Assembly (NCBI RefSeq): GCF_023023025.1
Contig: NZ_CP095481.1
Location: forward strand, 6,647,001-6,711,000
Direction: 5' to 3'
From: Amycolatopsis sp. WQ 127309
GTDB lineage: Bacteria; Actinomycetota; Actinomycetes; Mycobacteriales; Pseudonocardiaceae
Length of the DNA stretch: 64,000 nt
In this document: piece after piece, positions 57,622 through 64,000 of the stretch
Position numbering within the stretch: the first letter of the stretch is position 1
Layout of the letters: the number at the start of each line of letters is the position of its first letter
Notes under the pieces: model-generated
What the model saw: only the letters and a program-made list of their open reading frames with translations
Databases searched by the model: none
What the model was told of the DNA's origin: nothing
Program-made: the position numbers and the translations under genes

Positions 57622-58998
57622 TCAGGCCGGGCAGCTGACGTCGTGCCGCGGCGCCTTCAGCGTCAGCAGGTAGTCGTCCGTCACCGACCGAGTGCAGGTG
57701 TTGCGCGGGTAGACGCCGTGGCCCGAGCCTTCGTAGGTCACCAGCGTGGTGTTCGCCGGCGCTTGGCGGTGGATGTCGCGGGCCCAAGCGTACGGCGTCG
57801 CCGGGTCGTAGCGGGCGTTCAGCAGCAGGACCCGGGGCGCCCGCGCGAGGTCCAGCCGGTGCGGCGGGTTCGCGGGCGGGCCGGGGACGCCGAGGCACGC
57901 GGTCGCCTCTTCGTGGCTCGTCAGGCTGCCGCGCATGATCGGCCCCCGGCGCAGCTCTTCGGCACGCATCGCCGTGTACTGCCCGAAATCCCGGATCCGC
58001 AGGTCGAAGTCCTGGCACACGACGGCCAGGCGCAGGAACCGGTAGTTGTACTCGAACCGAGCCGTCACCGGTGCCTGGCCGGCGGCGGCGTCGGCGATCA
58101 CCTGCGCCGCGTCGGCCCAGTCCGGGCCGCGCATGTCCGCGAACACCCGGTCGCGCACTTCCGTTCCGGCGGCGGCGAAGGCCCGTTCCCAGGTCGCCCG
58201 GACGTCCTGGCCGTGCAGCGCGCAGTCCGGCGTCCGCTCGCACCACGCGGCGAACTGCCCGAACAGCTCGTCCGCCGCGGCGGCCCGGTCGCCCGCGAAG
58301 TGCCGGAGGTCGACGCTGTGGTCGATGGAGCTGTCCAGGACCAGCGCGCGGACGTGTTCGCCGTACTTCTCGGCGTACTGCTGGCCGAGCAGCGTGCCGT
58401 AGGAGATGCCGTGGAAGCTGATCTTGTCCTCGCCGAGTGCGCGGCGGAGGGCGTCCAGGTCCTGGGCGTTGACGGCGGTGTCGGCGTGGTCGAAGACCGG
58501 CAGGTTGGCGGCGCGGCAGTCGGCGGTCACCTGCCGGTTGTACCGGCGCAGGGCGTCGAACTCCGCCCGGTTCGCGGGCTCGTCACCCGGCGGGGCGGCC
58601 GGGTCCTCGCACCGGATGAACGAGCTGCGGCCGGTGCCCCGCAGGTCGAGGCCCACGGTGTCGAACCGGGCCCGGACCTCGGGGCCGAAGTAGCCGGCCG
58701 ACAGCGCGAACTCCGCGCCCGACGAACCGGGACCACCGGCGTCGGCCAGCAGCACCCCGATCCGGTGCGCCGGGTCGGTGGCCCGGTGCCGGGCCACCGC
58801 GAGGTCGATCGACGGGCCGTGGGGCCGGTTCCAGTCCAGCGGCACCCGCAGCGTGCCGCACTCGCCGTCCGGTGGCGTGGGGCTGTCCGGGTCGTCGGGG
58901 CAGGCGCCCCAGGTGATCGGTGACGGGCTCGCGTCCGCCGTGGCGGCCCCGGACAGCAGGAGCGCGCTCACCATCAGGACTGCGCCGAACACCCGCAC
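57622..58998 (-). CDS. Secreted alpha/beta-hydrolase, tripeptidyl-aminopeptidase type
   Basis: A 458-residue secreted serine hydrolase of the Streptomyces Tap/SlpD group. A signal peptide MRVFGAVLMVSALLLSGAAT and a mature start ITWGACPDD precede the fold. The nucleophile is Ser199 in FHGISYGTLLGQQYAEKYG, the acid in NARYDPATPYAWA, and the His in EGSGHGVYPRNTC. Several Cys could form disulfides. It trims oligopeptides outside the cell. GGAGGG precedes GTG 58998. Confidence 0.88.
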   Translation of the reverse strand: MRVFGAVLMVSALLLSGAATADASPSPITWGACPDDPDSPTPPDGECGTLRVPLDWNRPHGPSIDLAVARHRATDPAHRIGVLLADAGGPGSSGAEFALSAGYFGPEVRARFDTVGLDLRGTGRSSFIRCEDPAAPPGDEPANRAEFDALRRYNRQVTADCRAANLPVFDHADTAVNAQDLDALRRALGEDKISFHGISYGTLLGQQYAEKYGEHVRALVLDSSIDHSVDLRHFAGDRAAAADELFGQFAAWCERTPDCALHGQDVRATWERAFAAAGTEVRDRVFADMRGPDWADAAQVIADAAAGQAPVTARFEYNYRFLRLAVVCQDFDLRIRDFGQYTAMRAEELRRGPIMRGSLTSHEEATACLGVPGPPANPPHRLDLARAPRVLLLNARYDPATPYAWARDIHRQAPANTTLVTYEGSGHGVYPRNTCTRSVTDDYLLTLKAPRHDVSCPA

Positions 58999-59062
58999 GG
59001 GACCCTCCAGTGTTGCCGGTGAGTTTCCGACCGTAGGGGTGGTGTGGTCCGGGCCACAAGGC

Positions 59063-59521
59063 TCACCGGCCGGTCGTGCCGTCGGTGAGTTCCCGGAGGA
59101 TGTCCGCGTGCCCTGCGTGGCGGGCGGTCTCTTCGACCAGATGGGTCAACGTCCAGCGCCGTGACGCGCGGCGCGGCCCCGGCGCACCGAGGTCGTCCCA
59201 GCCGGCGATCACCGCGTTCGCCCGTGCCGTGGTCGCGCGGTAGGCGGCGAGGATCTCCTCGGCGGTTTCGGCCGGCTTCGGCCGGAAGGTCGCCGGCCAG
59301 TTCGTGACGGCGACGCCGAGCAGCCAGTGGGCCTCGACGTGCGTGAGGTGCTTGACCAGGCCGAGCAGGTTCGTGCCCGACGCGACGCCGGGGGAGCGGA
59401 CCTGCGGCTCGGGCACGCCCTCGGCCTTGGCGGCGACGGCGGCGCGCAGGTAGTCGAGGAAACCCACCAGCACCTGGACTTCCGCGGCCCCGGTGGCCGG
59501 TGGCCCGGCGTCGCGCGTCAT
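59063..59521 (-). CDS. DinB-family (DUF664) putative thiol transferase
   Basis: A 152-residue four-helix DinB/YfiT-fold protein. SGTNLLGLVKHLTHVEAHWL supplies the first metal His residues, and WTLTHLVEETARHAGHADIL the last pair. Members are mycothiol- or bacillithiol-S-transferases acting with Zn. ATG 59521 overlaps the TGA of the methyltransferase gene, so the two are coupled. Confidence 0.85.
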   Translation of the reverse strand: MTRDAGPPATGAAEVQVLVGFLDYLRAAVAAKAEGVPEPQVRSPGVASGTNLLGLVKHLTHVEAHWLLGVAVTNWPATFRPKPAETAEEILAAYRATTARANAVIAGWDDLGAPGPRRASRRWTLTHLVEETARHAGHADILRELTDGTTGR

Positions 59522-60087
59522 CGCGTCCGCCGGACGAGCAGCACGTGGTCGGTGACGGTCGCGGTCTCGCCGGCGGGCCCGGTCGCCAGGCGCTCGGGAC
59601 TGTCCGCGCGCTCGACCGCCCACCGCGCCGGGTCGAGGTCGAGCGTGGTCCGGACGCCCGCCTCACGGCTCCACGACCACGGCGCGGCGGACCCGTGGTC
59701 GACGACCAGCAGCCGTCCGCCGGGCCGCAGCGCTTCGGCGGCCCGGCGCAGCACCCGCTCACGCGGCAGCGGGAACGGCGTGTGCAGGTACTGCGCGGAA
59801 ACGAGGTCGAAAGTGCCCTCGGGGAACGCGTCGGCCAGGTCGACGCGCACCGCCGTCACGGGCAGGCCTTCGGCCCGGTCCCGCAGGGATTCGACGGCGA
59901 CGCCGGACAGGTCGACGGCCGTCACCCGCCACCCCCGGCGGGCCAGCCAGAGCGTGTCGCCGCCGGCGCCGCAGCCCAGGTCCAGCGCGTCACCGGTGGG
60001 CAGCGAGCCGGCGATCTCGGCGAGCAGCGGGTTCACCCGGTCCGCCTGCGGGGTCCGGTAGTGGTCGTCCCAGAAACGTACGTTCAT
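59518..60087 (-). CDS. Class I SAM-dependent methyltransferase
   Basis: A 189-residue methyltransferase. Motif I is DALDLGCGAGGDTLWLARRG, motif II VTAVDLSGVAVESLRDRA, and later LVSAQYLHTPFPLPRERVLR and GGRLLVVDHG. It resembles the small tellurite-resistance/thiopurine-type enzymes (TehB-like). It is the first gene of a two-gene unit, divergent from the XRE-cupin regulator, which may control it. Confidence 0.86.
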   Translation of the reverse strand: MNVRFWDDHYRTPQADRVNPLLAEIAGSLPTGDALDLGCGAGGDTLWLARRGWRVTAVDLSGVAVESLRDRAEGLPVTAVRVDLADAFPEGTFDLVSAQYLHTPFPLPRERVLRRAAEALRPGGRLLVVDHGSAAPWSWSREAGVRTTLDLDPARWAVERADSPERLATGPAGETATVTDHVLLVRRTR

Positions 60088-60128
60088 GCCACCACCGTCA
60101 CCCGGCGGTACCGCCGGGAGCACGAAAA

Positions 60129-60145
60129 CTTGCCGTTCCGGCAAG
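60129..60145. promoter_or_regulatory. Candidate XRE-cupin operator
   Basis: CTTGCCG (60129-60135), TTC, CGGCAAG (60139-60145): a perfect 7-bp dyad in the divergent region, 42 bp before the methyltransferase start and directly at the regulator's start. Confidence 0.6.
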
Positions 60146-60154
60146 ATGGCGATC

Positions 60155-60775
60155 ATGGCCGACATCGACGACGAGGTCCTGGACGCGGTCGGCCCGCGGC
60201 TGCGGGTGCTGCGCCGGCAACGCGGGTTCACCCTGGCCGACCTGACGGCGGCGACCGGGATCTCGGAGAGCACGTTGTCCCGGCTGGAAAGCGGCGGCCG
60301 CCGGCCCACCCTGGAGCTGCTCCTGCCGCTGGCGCGCACCTACGGCGTCCCGCTGGACGACCTGGTCGGCGCGCCCCGCACCGGCGACCCGCGGATCCAC
60401 CTGCGGCCGATCCGCCGCCACGGCATGACGTTCGTGCCGCTGACCCGCCGGGCCGGCGGGCTGCAGGCGTTCAAGATGCTCATCCCGGCTCGCGGCGAAC
60501 CCGCCGAGCCGGCACCGCAGACGCACGGCGGCTACGAGTGGGTCTACGTCCTCGACGGCCGGCTGCGGCTGGTGCTCGGCGACCGCGACCTGGTCCTGCC
60601 CGCCGGCGAGGCCGCCGAGTTCGACACGGCGCTGCCGCACTGGCTCGGCTCGGCCGACGGCCGGGCCGTCGAGACCCTCGTCCTGTTCGGACCGCAGGGC
60701 GAACGCGCCCACGTCCGGGCCCGTTCGTCAGCCGCGGCCCGGGATGGGCTCGGCCAGCTCGGCCCGGGCGGGTGA
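60155..60775 (+). CDS. XRE-family regulator with C-terminal cupin domain
   Basis: A 206-residue regulator. N-terminal helix-turn-helix: LRRQRGFTLADLTAATGISE then STLSRLESGGRRPTLELLLP. C-terminal cupin: THGGYEWVYVLDGRLRLVLG and LPAGEAAEFDTALPHWLGSA. Such HTH-cupin proteins repress the divergent gene until a metabolite binds the cupin. Start ATG 60155 was chosen. ATG 60146, three codons upstream, is possible. Its 3' end overlaps the NTF2-like gene by 48 bp. Confidence 0.86.
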   Translation: MADIDDEVLDAVGPRLRVLRRQRGFTLADLTAATGISESTLSRLESGGRRPTLELLLPLARTYGVPLDDLVGAPRTGDPRIHLRPIRRHGMTFVPLTRRAGGLQAFKMLIPARGEPAEPAPQTHGGYEWVYVLDGRLRLVLGDRDLVLPAGEAAEFDTALPHWLGSADGRAVETLVLFGPQGERAHVRARSSAAARDGLGQLGPGG

Positions 60776-61120
60776 CGCCGGGAACGGGTCGGCGAAGTAC
60801 TGGGTCTCGTGCGTCACGAACCCGTCGGTGAACTCCATGACGCTCACCGAATGGGTGGCCGCGCCGTCGTAGGTGATCACGCACTCGCTCACCCAGAAGT
60901 CGCCGCCACCGGAGATCCGGCCGATGGCGAAGTGCCGTTCGGCCGGGTGGCCGCCGCGTTGCGCCTGGATCTTGGCGCGGCCCCGGAAACGCTCGCCGGA
61001 CTGGGGGTAGTCCAGGACCGCGTCGACGGCGTAGATCGCGTGCTCGGTGTCGACGTCCCCGTGCTCGGAGGCCGTCCAGTGCTCCTCGATCCGGGCGCGG
61101 GTCTCGGCGTCACGAGTCAT
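60728..61120 (-). CDS. NTF2-like (SnoaL) small protein
   Basis: A 130-residue protein of the NTF2/SnoaL fold: TRARIEEHWTASEHGDVDTE, AIYAVDAVLDYPQSGERFRG, and CVITYDGAATHSVSVMEFTD. The fold hosts polyketide cyclases, ester hydrolases and many uncharacterised proteins. No substrate evidence. ATG 61120 follows TAACCT by 7 nt and lacks an RBS, so it is leaderless. Confidence 0.75.
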   Translation of the reverse strand: MTRDAETRARIEEHWTASEHGDVDTEHAIYAVDAVLDYPQSGERFRGRAKIQAQRGGHPAERHFAIGRISGGGDFWVSECVITYDGAATHSVSVMEFTDGFVTHETQYFADPFPASPARAELAEPIPGRG

Positions 61121-61174
61121 GCGACGCAGGTTACCCGGGGGAATCAAACCGGGCCCCCGGACGCTGGGACGTGC

Positions 61175-62197
61175 GTGAAGAAGATTGGTTTCCTCTCGTT
61201 CGGCCACTGGTCGGCGAGCGCGCACTCCGAGACCCGGTCGGCCGCCGACTTCCTGCACCAGTCGATCGACCTGGCGGTCGCGGCCGAGGAGCTGGGCGTC
61301 GACGGCGCGTACTTCCGCGTGCACCACTTCGCGCGGCAGGCGGGCAGCCCGTTCCCGCTGCTCTCGGCGATCGGCGCGCGGACGTCGAAGATCGAGATCG
61401 GCACCGGCGTGATCGACATGCGCTACGAGAACCCGCTGTACATGGTCGAGGACGCCGGCGCGGCCGACCTCATCTCGCGCGGCCGGCTGCAGCTCGGCGT
61501 GAGCCGGGGATCCCCCGAGCAGGTGATCGAGGGCTGGCGCTACTTCGGCTACGCCCCGGCCGAGGGCGAGACCGAAGCCGACATGGCCCGGGAGCGCGTC
61601 GAGGTCTTCCTCAAGCTGCTCGAAGGCGAGGGGTTCGCGCAGCCGAACCCGCGCCCGATGTTCGCCAACCCGCCGGGCCTGCTGCGGCTCGAGCCGCACT
61701 CCGAGGGCCTGCGCGAGCGCATCTGGTGGGGCTCGAGCTCCAACGCGACGGCCGTCTGGGCCGCGAAGCTGGGCATGAACCTGCAGAGCTCCACGCTGAA
61801 GGACGATGAGACGGGCGAGCCGCTGCACGTCCAGCAGCGCAAGCAGATCGAGGTCTACCGCGAAGCGTGGAAGGAAGCCGGCCACGCGCGGGAGCCGCGG
61901 GTGTCGGTCAGCCGCAGCATCTTCGCGCTGACGAACGACCTGGACCGCGCCTACTTCGGCCGTGACCGGAACTCCCGTGACCAGGTCGGCATGATCGACG
62001 AGAACACCCGCGCGATCTTCGGCCGCTCGTACGCCGCCGAGCCGGACGAGCTGATCCGCGAGCTGAAGGAGGACGAAGCCGTCCAGGCCGCGGACACGCT
62101 GCTGCTGACCATCCCGAACCAGCTCGGCGTCGACTACAACGCCCACGTGCTGGAAAGCATCCTGACCCACGTGGCCCCGGCGCTCGGCTGGCGCTGA
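61175..62197 (+). CDS. LLM-class flavin-dependent oxidoreductase
   Basis: A 340-residue luciferase-like monooxygenase of the alkanal monooxygenase-like (MsnO8/YhbW-type) class. Segments are KKIGFLSFGHWSASAHSETR, FRVHHFARQAGSPFPLLSAI, IEIGTGVIDMRYENPLYMVE and RGRLQLGVSRGSPEQVIEGW. GTG 61175 is the only start before the barrel strand. It is the fifth LLM gene in the window, and no ABC transporter is beside it. Likely a monooxygenase of an unknown small molecule. Confidence 0.87.
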   Translation: MKKIGFLSFGHWSASAHSETRSAADFLHQSIDLAVAAEELGVDGAYFRVHHFARQAGSPFPLLSAIGARTSKIEIGTGVIDMRYENPLYMVEDAGAADLISRGRLQLGVSRGSPEQVIEGWRYFGYAPAEGETEADMARERVEVFLKLLEGEGFAQPNPRPMFANPPGLLRLEPHSEGLRERIWWGSSSNATAVWAAKLGMNLQSSTLKDDETGEPLHVQQRKQIEVYREAWKEAGHAREPRVSVSRSIFALTNDLDRAYFGRDRNSRDQVGMIDENTRAIFGRSYAAEPDELIRELKEDEAVQAADTLLLTIPNQLGVDYNAHVLESILTHVAPALGWR

Positions 62198-62353
62198 GCA
62201 CGCGCTGCAGGTTGGACGGCGCCGGTGGCGTTCATCGATTGATGTACCTCTAACCGGTTGCGGTCACGGTAGGGTCAAGGTCGGGTGCACCTTGGCCCTG
62301 CCGAGTGGTTCGAGCTGAACCGCTTCCCCGCCGGCCTTTGAGGAAGAGAGTAG

Positions 62354-64000
62354 ATGCACACCCTCACAAGCAAGCGCGTCGTGAAGTTCTCGCGAAACTT
62401 CGGCTTCGGCGGAACCGAGGCTGAGCAGTTCGAACGATACGTCGCGGCAAACTACCTGTTCCAGTACGTGGGCGACGACGTGGAACTGATTGAGCGTTCA
62501 GTTCTCGGCGGTGGTAGCGATGAGGGTATCGACATCGCCGCGGTAGTTGTCAACGGCAGGATCGTCTTTGAGCCAGAAGAGATTGACGAACTCATCGCGG
62601 AGCAGGGGGCGAACTCCGCGAAAGTGATCTTCATCCAAGCGAAGACGAGTGAGTCATATGATTCGAAACTGATCGCGAAGTTCCTGCATGGCGTCGAGGC
62701 CGTGACAAAGTATGCGATGAAGCCCAAGAGTTTAAAACTTCCTCCGCGATTGGTTGACGTGGCAATCCTGATTGACCGAATCGCCGAGAGTGGTGACAAG
62801 TTTCAGGATAGTCGAATTCCATGCGAGCTTTACTATGTCACGACCAGTTCCAACGACGGTAGGAGTGCACAAGCTGAACTTCAGGTCACGGAGGCGATAG
62901 GGCGTATTCGAGAGATTGGGGCCTACTCTGAAGATTTCAAGCTCCGCACTCATGGGTACGAGGAACTCGCCGCCAAACAAAAGGAACGCCACGGGCCTCA
63001 GAACGTTCAATTCAACTTCGAGAAGCGTCAAACAATCCCGGCAACGGACAGGGTGAGTGAAGCTTATATAGGGTTGGTGTCCGCAAGTGAACTCTTGAAA
63101 CTTCTCAAGGATGACTCCGGCGATGTCCGTTCTGGCATATTCGACGACAATGTTCGCCTCGATCTCGGTGCTCAAAACTCAGTCAATAGTCGAATTATGG
63201 GGACTCTGCGGTCGGCGGAGCGTGAGCACTTTCCCTTTTTGAACAATGGTTTGACGATCATTGCGACCGAACTCCGTGGACTCGGGGACAGATTTTTCAT
63301 CTCGGGCTATCAGATTGTCAACGGCGGGCAGACGAGCCATCAGCTTATCCGGTGGGCTGAAACTGAAGAGGTGAAGAATTTCCCTCAGTTGATGTTGGAT
63401 CTGTGGGTTCCCGTCAAGATTGTGAGTTCGAACGATTCGGGTGTTCGAACGAGCGTTTCGATTGCGACTAACCTTCAGACCGCGATCGGGTCTTCGGATA
63501 TACAGGCCAGCTCGCAGGTGGCGAAGAATGTTGAAGAGTACTTTGCTCAGTCGGGCGCGGACGGGCTGCGTTATGAACGTCAGAATCGTGGTGCGGCACT
63601 TGAATTCGCTCGAACGCGTGTGGTGACAACACCTGAATTGAATCGCGCTGTCGCGGCTACGCTTTTCGGGGAGTCGTCACGTGCTATCGGATCGCCGAAG
63701 GATCTTGAGGTTGAGGACGCATTTGTATGGGGGGAGCGTCCTGAAGAGACCTACTATTATGCAGCATGGATCATCTATCGTATTGATAGGTACTTTGCTC
63801 GAACTCCGGAGTCGACGACGTTGAAGGCTGCCAAGTATCATCTTTCGATGATGGCTTCGGCGCTCGTAAACCCGGAACTTATTCCGCTATTTGAGGCGGG
63901 AGACATCGATGCTGTGGCCAGTAGGCTGGCGAGGCCGAAGAGGCTTAGCTTTCGAGTGGTCGAGAAGAAGTTTTCTGATGAGATCGAAGGTGCGATTGCA
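62354..64000 (+). CDS. AIPR (abortive infection phage resistance) family protein, 3' end outside window
   Basis: The frame stays open for 549 codons from ATG 62354 to the window end. AIPR hallmarks are FLNNGLTIIA (Asn297-Asn298) and QIVNGGQTSHQLIRW (Gln320 onward). The N-terminal part has GSDEGID (Asp60) and 35 residues later FIQAKTS (Gln95, Lys97), a PD-(D/E)XK nuclease-like pattern. Members act in abortive-infection-type phage defence. Codons use A and T far more than the rest of the window, so transfer from outside is likely. AGGAAGAGAG precedes the start. Confidence 0.9.
   Translation, partial: MHTLTSKRVVKFSRNFGFGGTEAEQFERYVAANYLFQYVGDDVELIERSVLGGGSDEGIDIAAVVVNGRIVFEPEEIDELIAEQGANSAKVIFIQAKTSESYDSKLIAKFLHGVEAVTKYAMKPKSLKLPPRLVDVAILIDRIAESGDKFQDSRIPCELYYVTTSSNDGRSAQAELQVTEAIGRIREIGAYSEDFKLRTHGYEELAAKQKERHGPQNVQFNFEKRQTIPATDRVSEAYIGLVSASELLKLLKDDSGDVRSGIFDDNVRLDLGAQNSVNSRIMGTLRSAEREHFPFLNNGLTIIATELRGLGDRFFISGYQIVNGGQTSHQLIRWAETEEVKNFPQLMLDLWVPVKIVSSNDSGVRTSVSIATNLQTAIGSSDIQASSQVAKNVEEYFAQSGADGLRYERQNRGAALEFARTRVVTTPELNRAVAATLFGESSRAIGSPKDLEVEDAFVWGERPEETYYYAAWIIYRIDRYFARTPESTTLKAAKYHLSMMASALVNPELIPLFEAGDIDAVASRLARPKRLSFRVVEKKFSDEIEGAIA

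Noticed and set aside
62200..62353. Attachment site or tRNA remnant at the border of the AT-rich gene
   Set aside because: Only short imperfect stems (for example around 62305-62323) were found, with no direct repeat that can be tested within the window.
1..64000. tRNA, rRNA, CRISPR arrays, insertion sequences, integrases
   Set aside because: None seen on either strand. No cloverleaf candidates with CCA ends, no regular repeat-spacer arrays, no transposase motifs.

Overview
The window is very GC-rich, starts many genes with GTG, and carries actinobacterial hallmarks: TAnnnT -10 boxes 6-7 nt before start codons, a DnaE2/ImuA'/ImuB mutasome with LexA boxes, GAF-ANTAR proteins and a DevS/DevR-type system. 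Gene content suggests a Pseudonocardiaceae actinomycete, probably Amycolatopsis-like. This is an inference from style and content, not from a search. No tRNA, rRNA, CRISPR array or transposase was seen.

Layout. 1-6.5 kb: an organosulfur-scavenging cluster (SsuC/SsuA-like ABC parts, SsuD-like flavin monooxygenase, hydrolase, Rrf2 regulator, cupin, DsbA-like protein) facing a divergent DszC/SfnB-like acyl-CoA-dehydrogenase homologue. 6.5-11.6 kb: an anti-sigma-type ATPase, a collagenase-like pseudogene stopped inside its zinc motif, a large LuxR regulator, and a 21-bp minisatellite. 11.6-20.1 kb: a peptide-type ABC transporter facing a DJ-1/PfpI protein and two more LLM flavin enzymes. 20.3-24.9 kb: a MarR/MFS efflux pair and a redox trio (heme-oxygenase-like iron enzyme, CDGSH protein, YbdK-type ligase). 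25.2-38.4 kb: a dormancy/stress block (STAS, GAF-ANTAR, phosphoribosyltransferase, permuted NlpC-like protein, GNAT, BON, DevR, Acg-type nitroreductase, DevS, flavodoxin, aldehyde dehydrogenase) with several DosR-like palindromes. 38.4-43.4 kb: GH3 glycosidase, MarR/MFS, isochorismatase-like hydrolase. 43.4-51.1 kb: SOS mutasome with a crcB pair between imuB and dnaE2. 51.3-54.9 kb: a PL7 lyase, an SMI1/KNR4 protein and an LLM oxidoreductase behind a MerR-style operator.

55.1-56.0 kb holds the most unusual feature: four tandem paralogous genes for 56-57-residue cysteine-free peptides with a conserved N terminus and middle and a divergent Thr-rich tail. They have their own promoter-like box, a 15-bp leader hairpin and a terminator. 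They look like a precursor or signalling peptide family and I do not recognise them. 56.0-62.2 kb: Old Yellow Enzyme/MerR pair, secreted peptidase-like hydrolase, DinB/methyltransferase pair, XRE-cupin regulator, NTF2-like protein, LLM enzyme.

62.35 kb to the end: base composition drops sharply inside an open-ended AIPR-family gene with an N-terminal PD-(D/E)XK-like motif. This is probably the edge of an acquired antiphage island.

The parts fit a soil actinomycete that scavenges sulfur and nitrogen from organic compounds, prepares for hypoxia or dormancy, mutates under DNA damage, and carries accessory peptide and defence loci.
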